This document shows, piece after piece, positions 45,287-57,344 of a stretch of DNA of 64,000 bases (position 1 is its first letter; every line of letters begins with the position of its first letter). The translations under genes and the position numbers were made by a program. Location: contig JAMYHL010000089.1 of NCBI GenBank assembly GCA_025531455.1, positions 62,001-126,000 of the forward strand. The letters are read 5' to 3'. The notes beneath the pieces were generated by a model. The model worked only from the letters and a program-made list of their open reading frames with translations, made no database searches and was not told the DNA's origin. The stretch comes from Apiotrichum sp. Y4204. Its lineage: Eukaryota > Basidiomycota > Tremellomycetes > Trichosporonales > Trichosporonaceae.

Positions 45287-45961
45287 TTACTTCTTGGACT
45301 CCTCGGCGGCGGCCTTCTTGTCGGCAGCGCGCTTGGCGCGGACACCGGCGTGGCGGGCGTCCGAGCGGGCCTTGCGGAGAGTGGTGAAGGCCTGGAACTC
45401 CTTCTCCTCGTCGGTGATGGCGCGGGGCTTCTCGGCAGTGTACGCGGTGGGGAGGGCGGGGAGGTCGCGGGTGAGGTGGGCGTTGAGGTCCTCGCCCTGG
45501 GCGTCGCCGGCCTTGGGCTTGCCGTGGACGCGGGGGAAGACAACGAGACGCGAGTGGTAGGCCTTGAGGCGCTCAACGTTCAGGTTCTGGCCCTCCTCCG
45601 ACTTGGAGCGGCGGCGGTGGTCAACAACAATGCCGAGACCCTTGGCAGCCTTGCGGGGGATGCCGGCGAGCTTGAGCTCCGAGAGAGTGAAGCCACGGCC
45701 CTCTGCATGTTAGAGAGCTCATAGAAATATCAGAAATATCCATGTTTACTCACCACGGACGCGGATGTTGTAGCGCTGGGTGGCGCAACGAACAGCGGGG
45801 CGGAGGCGCTCAAGGGGGGCGGCACCCGAGGCGAGGGCCTTCTTGGAACGAGCGACACGGCGAGAGTGCTTCTTGCCGGGCTGGTCGAACCAGGTGCGGA
45901 CGCGCCTCTGCCAGTCCTTGCGGAAGTGGTTCTTCTGGAGCTGGTTGTTGTGCTTAACCAT
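45287..45961 (-). CDS. RPL13: 60S ribosomal protein eL13
   Basis: Large-subunit ribosomal protein. Coding exons 45961-45754 and 45702-45287 give 207 residues. It starts MVKHNNQLQKNHFRKDWQRR and WFDQPGKKHSRRVARSKKA, then IRVRGEGRGFTLSELKLAGI, PRKAAKGLGIVVDHRRRSKS and the C-terminal ARSDARHAGVRAKRAADKK. A strong splice acceptor (CTACAG) lies seven nt before the ATG, and a matching donor (ACG|GTGAGT) occurs at 46446, so the leader probably carries a 478-nt intron. Confidence 0.95.
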
Positions 45962-45968
45962 GACTGCC

Positions 45969-46446
45969 CTGTAGGTCGAAAGTTGGTCGACGAGAGATTA
46001 GACGAACAGAGGGGAGATGGGAGATAGCGAGGGGACAAATCGTGCAGGGAAACAATGTGCAGATCAGGCGAGAGCACAAAGTGTGGCCGAGAGGTTGGCA
46101 GGGTGCGATGTCGGACGGAGCGGAAATTTGCAGTCCACGCCAGAGAATCGGGTCCAAGTCCAGTCCAGAGTCCAGATTCCACCAGTTCCAATCCACCACA
46201 ATCCAAGCACGAGAGCGGGCACGCAGAAGACGTCCAAGAAGACGGGTACGCGATCACGGTTCGGAGGTCGATGTCGCGGGGTCACAGATCACAGGTCAGA
46301 GATTCGCAGTCCGTATGTTTCGTGTGTTCGATATAGTATGTTCGTTCGTATCATATGTTCGGAGAAGACGGCATCAGCACCACGCTCCGCACACGCCCAT
46401 TATCTGCCTGCTCGCCACCACGACGGGCGGCAGTGCTGTTACTCAC
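45969..46446 (-). other. Probable 5'-leader intron of eL13
   Basis: On the minus strand a consensus donor GTGAGT at 46446 and acceptor CGACCTACAG ending at 45969 frame 478 nt just before the start codon. Leader introns are common in fungal ribosomal protein genes. No RNA evidence is available here. Confidence 0.55.
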
Positions 46447-46699
46447 CGTTTTTTTGCTGTTGAGGGTTGGGGAAGAGGGGAGTGTTGGACGACGGTGAAT
46501 GAGCAGGCGAGCGGGGGCAGCGAGCGGCGGTACAGTGCAGTGGTGCAGTGGTGGGAGGGCCAGCCCAGCGTGCGCACGGTGTGCTACCCAGGAGCTGCCC
46601 AGCCAAAGCAGCACCTCTGGAGCGCCAGCTAGCCAACGAGACCTGTGCCAGCCAGGAGAGACTCGACTTGTGGTGGCTCAAACTTGTGCAATTTCGCAA

Positions 46700-46707
46700 T
46701 CACGTGA
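46700..46707. promoter_or_regulatory. TCACGTGA E-box upstream of eL13
   Basis: The same eight-base palindrome as before SGD1, about 250 nt upstream of the inferred eL13 transcript start. Confidence 0.45.
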
Positions 46708-46928
46708 TTTCAATTTGGACGAACATTCACCAAGGCATAACGCCGCAAAGTACCGAGTGCCAAAGGAGTGTGGCGGAAGGGGGTTTTCCACACGGCTCAC
46801 ACGTGAACGCAGATCAGCTTTGCATCGAAGCATCACGTAAGCCGTAAACATCATTCCGCGTCTGACCCAAAAAAATCTCCTCGGCGCGCACTCGCACCCG
46901 CTGGACGCGCTGCACCCCCCCTGCGCGC

Positions 46929-46935
46929 TATATAA
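46929..46935 (+). promoter_or_regulatory. TATATAA box with no recognised gene downstream
   Basis: A strong plus-strand TATA box in GCGCTATATAACCCGCC, followed by a leader-like C/A-rich stretch and CTCTCGCAG. The next ATG (47060) opens only a 27-codon frame. Confidence 0.4.
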
Positions 46936-47671
46936 CCCGCCTCTTGACATCTTCTTAACCTCAACAAACGCATTTTAAATCTACTCAAAAGCACCTCCGC
47001 CGCTCTGCCCTCCCTCTCGCAGGTCGAGGGCCCACGTCGCGGAGGCCGTCATACCGTAGATGAGAGCGACAAACGGGTTTTGGGTGGACCGCCTACTTTG
47101 CCTCTACACGGGGCGCGTGGTGGGGGGTCCAAGCCTTGTTTAACATTTTCCGGCTATGGATTCGTGGATTATAACATGGGCAGCAGGGGAACGGGGTGGG
47201 GAGGAGATCAGGAGGGGTTGAAGGGGTCGAGATGGTGGTATGAGCCGTCGGAGGGGAAGGAGAGTCAGCGGGGATCAGACGAAGGACGACGGGGAGGACG
47301 ATGGCGCAGTGCGTTCCGATTGAGAGGTAGCGCTCTACCACTGCGGACGCCAGTCGGACTGCAGAAAAGGTCGTGTCCCATCATCAATGTGCACCGTCTG
47401 TCTAAATGTCTGAGCATTGTTTACTGTGAAGGGCTTTGTTTACTGTGAGATGTGAGCTATCTGGATAACAGTAGGGTTATGCAGCTATCGTATGTGGCCA
47501 TCAGGAATGTGGCATCAGGTCAGTTCTTGCCTCCGAACGTCATTGCCATGACATGCCTTCCACCACATCTCGCACCTACGTACGGCCTACGTACCAGGTC
47601 GCGCCGCGAGTATCAGTATGTTATCATCAGATTGGGTATGCATGTGCAGGGTATACTCTCAAACGATCAAC

Positions 47672-48885
47672 CTACTCATCAACAGCCATCGCCTCGTCCG
47701 GCCCATTCTCGCCAGCGTCCCCGTCGCCATTCAGAACAGGCTCCTTGTCCTGTCCCGTCCCACTTGTGCCCTCCTCACCCTTACCGTCTCCTGCAGCCTT
47801 GTCTGGCTCCGTCCCATCCGCGTCCCTGCTCTCCCCCGGCCCCGCCACAGCCGCCGACGCGTCCTTCAGCCGCCGAATCGTTGCAGATACCTCCGCGCAT
47901 TTCCTGCCGTCAGCCAGTGCGGGATTGTCAAAGGGGCGTGTATGACCACACCCGCGAAGTCCACACCCAGCGCCCCGCGCCCCATGCGCCGTGCCCCGTG
48001 CCCCACGTCAAGGCTCGGCCCTGGCTTTAGGCCCTCGCCCAGCATCTGACGCTTCGCACTCACTCTCTCAACTTTGCCGTCTGCGCGCGCCGCTCGGCCA
48101 GCTGCTTCTCCATGAGCATCACGAGCGTCGCCTCGGCCTGCACGCCGCGCAGCTGGTTGGCCGATACCATCATTGCGGCGGCGAGGTTCGAGAGGTGTTG
48201 GATGTACTGCCATCAGCAAGCAATTTCACAATGTTCCCAGCTCCGAGCTCATTGCCAAGGCTCATTTCCACACACGCACCTCGTCGCCTTCGGACCCGCG
48301 CTGCGCGACCGCCAACTCGCCTGGATTGCGCGCTGTGACGGTAAGACTGTCCACGAGCGCAAGCAGCGTATGTAGGAAACTGTGCAGGAGGACGGGGAGC
48401 GTGGCGCGCTCGCTGTCCCCGCCTGCACACACGCGCGCTGTGATGTTCTCCGGGAGGTTGATGTCCTTTGCTGTCGGGATATACGGCTCCGTCTGCGGTC
48501 AGTGGGAGAGTATATGGGAAGAAGGGATTCATAGATCACTTCGCATCGTTTCATTTGCGGTTCGTCGCGGCTCCGCTCGCAGACTCACAGTGTACACCTG
48601 TCCAAAGAGCATCCACCCGCCGTCCTCTTGGATCCAGTCCGCGCGGGGAGGGGAGAGCTCCGCCTCGAGACGCTCAAGCTCCCCAGGCTCGGGGGGTGCG
48701 ATCGGGCTCGTCGCGTCTCCACTGGCACCGGCACTGGCATCGTCCCCTGTTCCCTCGTCCCCTCCTGCCTTGTCCCGCTTCAGCGCAGCGAAGCGCGCAA
48801 CCGCATCCGGCGTAAACGCTTTGTAGTATGCCGGCGGGGGCGGGAACAGCGTGTTTGTGATGGGCAGGTTTGCGTCCTCGGCCAT
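47672..48885 (-). CDS. MED7: Mediator complex subunit 7
   Basis: Four exons, 48885-48589, 48492-48280, 48206-48064 and 47903-47672, give 294 residues. Med7 is a middle-module subunit of Mediator in RNA polymerase II transcription. The N-terminus has the family pattern NTLFPPPPAYYKAFTPDAVAR, then PRADWIQEDGGWMLFGQVYT and TEPYIPTAKDINLP. A helical middle follows (PVLLHSFLHTLLALVDSLT, YIQHLSNLAAAMMVSANQLR, LMEKQLAERRAQTAKLRE), then an acidic Gly/Glu/Asp-rich tail ending AMAVDE. The last intron (160 nt) was placed by frame: reading on from exon 3 hits a stop at once, and only the CTGACGGCAG acceptor restores KCAEVSATIRRLKD, which continues the coiled coil. Confidence 0.9.
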
Positions 48886-51506
48886 CGTGGTGGTGGATTG
48901 TGTTGTTAATGTTGTTGGTGCAAAGTGGAGTGCGAGTGGCTTATTGTGTCATTGTTTGGTGTGGTGGAGGGAATTCTGGATTTGGTGTCGACTGAGCCAC
49001 CACTTGTTCTGCAGAGGCTCGGATTCCCCCGATGCTTTCATCGTCGGCTTGACCAGCTCACTGGATCTATTCATATCCTCCCCGTGCATCCACATACTGT
49101 CCTGCGATGCGTTATATCATCACTTCAACACCGAGCGTTATCTCCTTCGAGGTGGTGACATGGGAACGCACGGCGACGAGGTTTGGTATCCACCCCTGCC
49201 AGCTGCCTGGGTCTTGGGGGTGTCATAGCTGCTTAAGTTCTGGGGGCGCCACCCGGTAATCTCCACGACCCCCCCACACCCTTTGCATTGATGGAGATGC
49301 CAGATCGCCAGACAAGTACTCGTCGTCGTTGTGGAGCCATGGACCGTTTGGCGAGGATCGGCATCGCCCGCCCAGATGCTGCTCAAGTGGTGCGGACGTG
49401 CATCATTCAGAGTTCAGAGTTCGGAGAAAAGCCCAGGGGAGGCCAGGGGTCGGTGCGGAAGGCATTCTGCTCCAGCACACGGCGAGTGCGAGTGCCCTGC
49501 TTGCACATGCTTGCGCATGCATGCCCTGGCCAAGAGATGCAAGAGAGTGGCGATAGTATGGCCAATGTACAACAGCGGGACGCGTCCCGTTCCGCTCTCT
49601 GTTACATATATCTCGGGGCTCAGCATGATCCCTCCATGGCCAGAGTGTAGAAATTGCAGCCCTTGCAATTCCAATGCCAATTCATATCGCGACTCGCGCG
49701 ACGCGCGACACGTCGATGCCCAGTGTCTTGGATCTTTGGATCTTGCCTCTCCTCAACTTCTGCGACGCCGTACCTCGGACCGAGCACTGGGGCATAGCCG
49801 CGGCTCTGTCAATGGACCCGAGAGGTGCCAGCGAGAGAGTGCATCGCCCCCCGGACAGGCCAGACAGGGCTTGTTCCTCCGGGATAGCTTAATGCTGCGC
49901 GTGAGATTGCGCATTATGGCATCGTGAGATACATATATGGGTTGTAGAGCATGTAGAGTGCCTAGAGGCATGGACTATGGAGTTTCTAATGGGATATAGC
50001 GTGTGACCAGGTGAGCGCATGCAATCAACTCCGCTCTCGCGAAGATCGGAGCTTCGTAGACAAAGTCGCTCTGCCTTGCGGTGTATGTATCCGGTGTGCA
50101 TCCAGGCGTATATCCATGGCATGCTCCGCGTACTCCGCTCCGCGCTGCCTCTGCGCTGCTCCGTGGAATCTGCGCTGTTCCGGAGCTCCGAGCAAGGAGG
50201 GAAGACGGATCAGAGTTTTGTTGGAATTTTACTGGATTTTTATTAATTTATTGTGTCCTCCCCTCCTCTCCAAAGTGTCTTCCCTCTCGGACGACCTCTC
50301 CTCCTTTGCGTGGACAATTCCTGTCTTCCCTGTCTTGTCTGTCTTCCCTCACCCCTCCGTTCCTTTCGCCTCTGGTCCTCTGCTATTGCCCCCTCCAATC
50401 CGTCCATTCCCTTCCCCTTCCCCCTTAGCTCGCGCTAGCAGATAGTTTCCCCCCCTGCCAATCCACACACACCACACCACACCAGACCCCCCACTCCCAT
50501 CCCCTCTCTTTCGCTCTACCCCCTTCCCCCTTCCCTCCCTTTCCCTTTCAGATTGCCACCGCGGCGCGCGCTACCCCCCTCACTCCTCGCTCCTCGCTCC
50601 TCGCCGTGCCCCGTCACTCGTCTCGTTTCGTCTCGCATTGTCATCTGCAGTCCGCTCGCCATCGCTCATCCCATCTCCCCCATCGTTCACATCGTACACA
50701 CCACCGCCCAACTAATCAACCACACCTACAACCCCCCTCCCCTCTCCCCCGTCGCGTCTCTCTCTCAGCTCGGTACGTGTCCATCCTCCTCTCATCGTCC
50801 TCTCTCCACCCCATTGTGGGACGCGACGCCGCTCGCCCTGCGACCCTGCGCTGCCGACCCTCACCGGCCCGAGCTTCGTACAGCGCAGCAAAGCCACGTC
50901 GAACTCACAGAATGTTTCGCCGCATTGAGCATACCGCTTCGTGCGAGGTCGGACGCGCACAGGCAGCAAGCAAAGGGAATCAGAGGATACCAGGGGCTTA
51001 CTGCTTACCCCGGCCTTGACGCCTCGCTGGATGGCGTCCGCCAATGGAACCCATCGGGCTGGCTGCCTCTGTGCGACCAACTGACGAGCTCACCGTCGGA
51101 CAGAGTGCATGGTGTTCTCCCAAGGCACGCGGCGTTCTGGCTGGAGTAGCTGCCGGAGGCTGCCTACAGGCTGTCGTTGCTGGATCGCTGGAAGCTGGAA
51201 GGGCATTCCCTACGTGGTCACTTGTTTCGCTGCGGCCTGACCTGTACGCGTCGCGCGGCCCAATCGAACGGCGAGTGCCCATCGGGCCATCGAGCGTTTG
51301 AGGCGTCTTGCTGGCTGTGTGTGCTGGCTGCTCGCTCCGCTCACGGTGTTTCGCATCCCATCCACTCGGTCGGCGCCGCCACCCATCCCACGTCGCATTC
51401 CACCACCACACTCCTCTCTCTCCACACTCCCTTCCCTCACTCTCCTTTCTCCCGTATAATACTTACCCTCCCAGGCCCACCGGCTGGCCCGAATCACTGT
51501 CCCACT
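48886..51506. other. Divergent region MED7 / VTS1
   Basis: No coding gene recognised. From about 50250 to 50800 the plus strand is strongly C/T rich, as expected for a core promoter in these fungi. A likely VTS1 leader intron follows. Confidence 0.5.
50773..51474 (+). other. Probable 5'-leader intron of VTS1
   Basis: Donor CTCG|GTACGT after the pyrimidine tract and acceptor CCCTCCCAG 32 nt before the start codon frame 702 nt. Inferred only from splice signals and promoter position. Confidence 0.4.
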
Positions 51507-53658
51507 ATGGCCTCGTCGACGCTCCGTCCCCATCGGTCGCCGTCGCCGTCCCCCGCGGGCCCGCATCCCCCGGTCAATCCCGCGAATCCCGCAAAGCTCA
51601 CACGCCAGTCCCTCGGCCCCCCTTCCACGTCGGGCAACGCGGGCGCGGCGCGTGGCTTCGGCGCACTCGGCAACCCCACCTCCCCGGGTCTTTCCCCCGC
51701 CCAGCCCCGCCATGTCTCCACTTCGGGCGTCGCTCTCGGCCTCGGATCATTCACCAACCGCGACAGCCTCTCGCCGCGCCCCATGGGCAGCTCCGCGCGC
51801 GCCGTCTCGGGCGGCGGTGGTCGGCCCTCGTCCGAGTTCCTGACTTCTGCCGGTCGCGAGCAGGCGCGCACCCCAGAGGCCGAGCAGATTGACCAGTGGT
51901 TCAAGCATCTCGCCTCGTGGGAGGCCACTCTCGTGGGTCTTATTCTTGGGACCTCATCGCTGACATCCAGGAGGAGATGGCCGCTGCCAGCACGGACCAG
52001 AACTTTACGGAGGAGCTTGGCGCCATTGAATCATGTGAGTGACGTGGTAGATTGACCAGACCCAGCTGACATGTAGGGTTCCGCGTTCTGTCTGAAGCCG
52101 AGCGCACTGCCGCGCTGTACTCGCTTCTCCAGCACTCGACTCCGGTCCAGATCCGCTTCTTCTTGAGTGTCCTCCAGCACATGGCCCAGTCGGACCCCTT
52201 GACAGCCATGCTCTCCCCGAGCCCCGCGGCCCCGCCGTCGATGCACGCCCAGATGGAGTCCAAGCTCGTCGGTATGGGCCTCAAGTCGCCCTCGGCAAAC
52301 TATGCCAACTCGCCGGGAATGAACAACTACCTCGCGCCAGAGTCGGCCCTTGAGTCATCTGCTCAGAAGGCCAAGTCGCTCCGCCAGAACCGCATCTCGG
52401 CACCTGGAACATTGTCCTCGAATGAGGCGCGCTGGTCAAGCCAGCTCGACCAGGTCATGGAGCGTGGTCCATCCCCGGGTCTCGACGACGCGAGCGTGCG
52501 CTCCCGCTCCCCTCAGCCCGATATGCGTCCTAAGAGCACCGACTTTACGGGTGGCGCCGGTGCCCACGAGCCGAGCTTTACTGGCTCGCGCTCCAACACA
52601 CCGCGTCTCAGTGCTGGTCCTGGTTCGCTCGGTCTTGGTCTCCCCAGCGAGGTCGGCTCGCCCGGCAGCGCGGCGAGCGCACTTGCGCACTCGGGCTCGT
52701 GGGCGTCCATGGTCAACACACCGCTTGTGCCGATGTTTGGGGACCCGAACAAGGTTGACCCCACTGGCCTTCCCTTCAACTCGCTCGCGTCTCTCCAGCT
52801 TGCGGCTGGCGCTGCTGCTGCCAACAACCGCATCCACCTCGACGATGCACGCAAGTACCGCCGCCCCAGCGGGCAGCCCAGTGGTCCCGCCAGCCGCAAC
52901 GTTTCGGGTGTGTCGAACACGGGCTCGCACGAGGACGAGAACTTTTCGCCCGGCAGCGGGTTTGGTTGGAACGCGGGGTCGCGCAGCGGTGCAGACTTTT
53001 CGTCTCTGGGTCTCAACGACCCGGCAGCTCTTGGTGCTCTCAGCATGAACCTCTCAAACCTCAACCTCACGTCTCCCAATGCCATGCAGATGCTGGCCGT
53101 CGCGCAGGCGCAGCAGGTCGCGCAGCTCTCGCAGGTCGCGCAGGCGGCGCAGGCAGCCCAAGCCGCACAGGCCGCACATGCAGCCCAGCTCGGCGGGTAC
53201 GGCTTCCCTGGCTCGCAGCTCAATGCGCCGCGTGGCCCCAGCAGCCGCCAGCCGTCTGGACGCCGCTCGCCGCTGCCCGGCCAGAAGAGTGCGTCGCCCA
53301 ACCCGGCAACACCGCAGCAGGGTGGTGGTGCCGGCGGCGGCGCGGGCGTTGCGGGCCCGGACGATGTCGACCTCAAGATCCTCGACGACGTGCAGAGCTG
53401 GCTCCGCGTTCTCCGCCTCCACAAGTACACGTCCAACTTTGAGCGCTCAAACTGGCGCGACATGGTCAACATGACCGACCAGGACCTGCAGGACCGGGGC
53501 GTTGCCGCGCAGGGCGCGCGCAGCAAGTTCCTCAAGGTGGGTGACTTTGGAGTGAAACTGCTGACATCCAGGTCTTCTACAATGTGCGGACAAAGTTCGA
53601 CATGCCCCACCCTCCCGGGCAGGAGGAGTACGCGCCTGGCGCCAAGGAAGACAAGTAG
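51507..53658 (+). CDS. VTS1: Vts1/Smaug-type RNA-binding protein with SAM domain
   Basis: Four exons, 51507-51932, 51971-52034, 52077-53536 and 53572-53658, give 678 residues. Vts1 binds stem-loop elements in mRNA and promotes deadenylation and decay in the cytoplasm. Residues 1-120 are Ser/Pro rich. The N-terminal Vts1 domain is at about 126-215 (EQIDQWFKHLASWEATL, WFRVLSEAERTAALYSLL, VQIRFFLSVLQHMAQSDPL). A long disordered middle includes a Gln/Ala repeat (QAAQAAQAAQ). The SAM domain is at about 595-665 (DDVQSWLRVLRLHKYTSNF, NMTDQDLQDRGVAAQGARSK), with the basic RNA-contact end present. Introns are 38, 42 and 35 nt, each with GCTGACAT-type branch sites near the acceptor. Confidence 0.93.
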
Positions 53659-55039
53659 GCGCCCGGCGCGTCGTGCGGCGTGTGCAGTGTCGGCGCGACT
53701 GGGCCCCTGATCCTTGACGCAGACCGCGACGTGCCACGCCGCACAGCACTAGACCAACCCTCCATCGGACATTCGTGATTCCCCTCCCTCCCGCGACTGA
53801 TCCCCCACGAAGACAAACCCAAGCCCGTCGCTGCGGCGGCCGTAGCCTGTCGTCGGACGTAGAATTGTGCTAATTACGACCATGCATCTATGAGAAAGGC
53901 GGCAGCGAAGCAGGAGCGAGGTAAGAGTGCGGGAGATGTGGATGAGTGACGAGGACAGGGGCTTGCGGCTGGAGCTGCCGTGAAGTGGTCAGCTAATTGT
54001 TGCGACTGAGTGTATCTGAGTCACCAGATGTCATCCTGTCAAGCCTGCCCAGACCGCTGCGAGCCACGTCACTCAACGCTGGGTGCGCCGGGCGGCGCGT
54101 GCGCCCAAGCTCGACTTTGCTGTGGCCTTTCCGTCAGTCCGTCTGTGCCCACGCGCAATGCCCCAATGCCACCAGATTCCACCCCGTCAAAATAGCAGAG
54201 CACCGCACACGATACATCGCATACGGAGAAAAAAATCTAGGCTCGAAAGCCATCGCAGGCCCAGAGTAGTCCTGATCGAGTTATCCCCCCACTGCGACTT
54301 CGCAGCAGTTGAAAATGGGGACGTCACCAAATTGCACTAAAGCCCCGGGCCGGGTACAGGTTACAGAGAAGCCGTACCATATCCAGAGATGCGCGCCCGG
54401 GGCGACTCCCGCGCTCGTGCCAAGCGGCGCTGGCCCCCTCTACCTATTCGGCGTCTCTGGGATTTTAATGGCCAACGCCGCGCATTGCTGGTCGAACGCT
54501 GAGCACCGTGAGATGCTGGCCCTTTGGGGCCGGTTTGGGGGAGTTGGAAGGCCAGGACCTTAGCCCGCTCGCGAGGGTGGCTGGGGAAAGCCGGGCGTGG
54601 CGAGCATTGTGACCTTGGGCCTGCGTGAAGAAAGAGGAAAAAGAGAGAGGAATGGGCTGGGTGGTTTTATGGGATTGAGTCTCGCGACCGGGGGCGAAGG
54701 CGGAGAGGGTGCGTGGTGGAGGTATTCGGGATTTCGGGGTTATAGGTGTGGCGAGTGTTTGGGGATTCCATGGGCGCGTCCTTGTTAGTGGCGGACGCGT
54801 TCCGCGTTGCCCCGCGCTCTGTTGCTCGCCCTCCCCTGCCAGTTGCATCCCTATCTGTTGCGTCATGGCTCCCCCGCATGCCGGGGACCAAACAAACGAT
54901 GCAGCAAACGGTGGCGAAGCGTGTGAGGCATCGCATACGAGTCTTTGCGCCTGCGGCACCAGCATGGCCATCATGAGAATTGCATCGAGACTACTATCCG
55001 CCTCCTCGACTCGTTACAAACTACATACGGGACACACTT
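53659..55039. other. Convergent spacer VTS1 / vip1
   Basis: 1.4 kb between two 3' ends, longer than needed. No gene supported on either strand. Confidence 0.5.
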
Positions 55040-56367
55040 TTACTCCTTCTGCGCCGCGCCGAGGCCGGCGGCCTGAGCGGACTCCTTGGCCTCGACGTCG
55101 GCGTTGACGGGGGCGCTGGCAGGCGCGGCGGAGGCTCCGGTGGCTCCGGCATGAGCGGGCGTTGAGGGGCTCAGCGGGGTGTTGGTGCCGCTCGCCGCCT
55201 TCTTCTGGTTGGCGATGCGCTTGGCCTCCTCGTGGATGTCGTATGCGGTCGCAGCGCCCTCGTGGTAAAACTTGGACACACTAGAGTCAGTAACTGGCAT
55301 TTAAACTTGTCCTTACGTCTGGCCGACAGGGGTGGCGAGCGCCTTGAGGTAGTACTGGTGGAAGCGGGACGAGACGCCGTGCTGCTGGTCGGCCTCACGC
55401 GCCTTGGTCGCAATCTCGTGCGCCGTCTCGGCCGCGCGAGCGGAGACAGTCTGGTTCTCGCCGACGAGGCGCTCGCCAGCCTTCTTGTCAATGTCACCGA
55501 GGAACGAGAGGAAGCGCGACGAGATGCCCTGGCGGCCTACGAGTTAGCAAGCGCGTTGCGGTATGACTCACGGTCGACGTCGATGGCCTTCTGGAGAATG
55601 TGGTCACCAAGGAGGTAGCCGGAAGCAAGGTACTCGGCGGCAATCGCGGACTGAGGTTAGTGCTGAAACAGGCGACCGGAATGAGTAGCAGAGGTTGATC
55701 ACAGCGGCACAAGCGCCACTCCCTCTTCTCACCCACCTTGGGCTTGTCCTCCTGGTCGATGGGCGGGGCACCAGGCGTCGACTCGGTGTGGGCCGCCTTG
55801 GTGTCGGCCTCGGGGGTCTTAGACGTGACCTCGAGGTGGGCGCCGTCGAGCTGTCGTCAGCGATGTGGTCACGCGTCACGTCAGTGGGAAAGAGGGGGTG
55901 TGCTCTGCGCTGCGCGATGCACAGCATTGCCGAGTAGGTGTCTGCGAACCGGCTACGGCGGATCCACTGCACTGCGCAGTTGCCATTGATTACGCGTCGC
56001 GAGCGATGGTCCGCGTTGGGACCTGGCAACCTTAGGAGCGCGTTTCCCCATCACACGCCCCGATCCCACGTTGCATCACTCACAGTGCCGCCGTTGAGCA
56101 TCCTGTCGTCAGCTCCGCATCTCTCGTGCACTTACAGGGCGGTGCGCATCGCGCTCTGCTTCTCGAAGGTAATGTCCGCCTCGGTGCCAGACTTCTTCAC
56201 GGACGTGAGCTTGCCGCAGACTGGGGTGAGTGAACTTGTCGGAATGAGATCCACTGGCGGCGACAGCGATCGCGAGCACAACGGGACGTACACGAGAAGA
56301 AGTCGTGCAGGGTCTGCTCGGAGGTGGAGGGCGCGAGGCCCGCGACGTGGATGCTGTAGCCGGACAT
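55040..56367 (-). CDS. vip1: Vip1-like RRM protein
   Basis: Seven exons, 56367-56292, 56220-56136, 56102-56084, 55850-55737, 55650-55572, 55536-55317 and 55280-55040, give 277 residues. The RRM domain occupies about 4-75: MSGYSIHVAGLAPSTSEQTL, RNP-like DFFSFCGKLTSVKK, ADITFEKQSAMRTALMLNGG and LDGAHLEVTS. The rest is helical, with the conserved ASGYLLGDHILQKAIDVD, GISSRFLSFLGDIDKKAGER and SSRFHQYYLKALATPVGQ. It ends in an Ala/Pro/Ser tail. This layout fits Schizosaccharomyces vip1 and related fungal proteins of unclear function. Exon 3 is only 19 nt. Its removal would break the frame, which supports it as real. Confidence 0.88.
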
Positions 56368-57344
56368 TGTGTGGATATTGGATTAATGGGAGATGGGGAG
56401 GTGTTGACAATGAGATCACAGGAAAGAGAGATGGGTCATAAACAGCCGATGTTGTGGTGTGGTCTTGTTCATCGACGTGGGAGAGAGAGAGAGATCAATG
56501 GCAAAGCGATCGCCACAGCGCCACAGCGGAACCCCCCAACCGACGCCTCTGCCATGATGCCGTGTAGCCGGTGGCGGAAGTATTTTATGACGTCATTTGT
56601 TCTATTGGTAGAAATCCAGCCCCCAGCAGGCCAGCCGGTGTGTGGCACTTTGTGGCATCCAAAATGACGTACGGGGCGGGTCATGGGCTAAATGCAAAGG
56701 TTGAAACCAGACTGTCTTCCATGATCACCCGAACAAAAACGAACAAACGACATGGTTTGGAACTGGCATGGACTGGATCCGATGGCACAAACCGCTGGGC
56801 TCACATCTCAACGATCCTGTCGGGCTGTCGTAGCTGATGATCCGGCCCCGAGCGGAGTTGGGGTCCATCGCCATTGGCTGCAACGCGCTCACTGAGAGAT
56901 CAATTAGGATTGCTTGCCGCGACGCGACTATGTTACTTTTATCGGGAACACGCGTCGCGCAGCCTCATGTGAGCTTCCTCGACCCTGTCAACCCATGTTC
57001 TACGGCATAGAGTGAGTAGTTGGAAGAGTAATTGCTGCAAACTCTGACAACCGCCTCGCACTGACATATGACTGATGCTGATGTTGCCCTTCCAAATTTA
57101 AGAGGAAGACTGCGCCGAAAGTGTCTCCCTCGATGTACGGAACTCCGGCGCCAAACGCAGGCGACCTCCACTCCCATCCGTCCTGGTTACTATCTGATTT
57201 AGTGCACCGGCGCAGCAATGAAACAAGACTCGTCACAGAACTGAATTTGCATCGCGCTTTCACATACGGAGCTTCCAATCCGTTTACGGCTAGAGGCTGT
57301 ACGGTGGCCGTGCCAGGTTGTCCTGCAAAGCACAGAACACCTCA
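56368..57344. other. Spacer between vip1 and secreted protein B
   Basis: Holds the vip1 promoter with its CRE site and the 3' region of member B. No further gene. Confidence 0.5.
56588..56595. promoter_or_regulatory. TGACGTCA (CRE) site upstream of vip1
   Basis: Perfect cAMP-response-element palindrome 221 nt before the vip1 start codon, the recognition sequence of Atf/CREB bZIP factors. A half-like TGACGTAC lies at about 56664. Confidence 0.5.

Larger units (their letters stand above)
45970..47671. other. Region between eL13 and MED7
   Basis: Includes the inferred eL13 leader intron and promoter, an orphan TATA box at 46929 and otherwise no gene. The MED7 3' end lies at the right side. Confidence 0.45.

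Noticed and set aside
47290..47345. Minus-strand AGTGGTAGAGCG, identical to many tRNA D-arms
   Set aside because: No anticodon arm, T arm or B box follows, so it is chance similarity.
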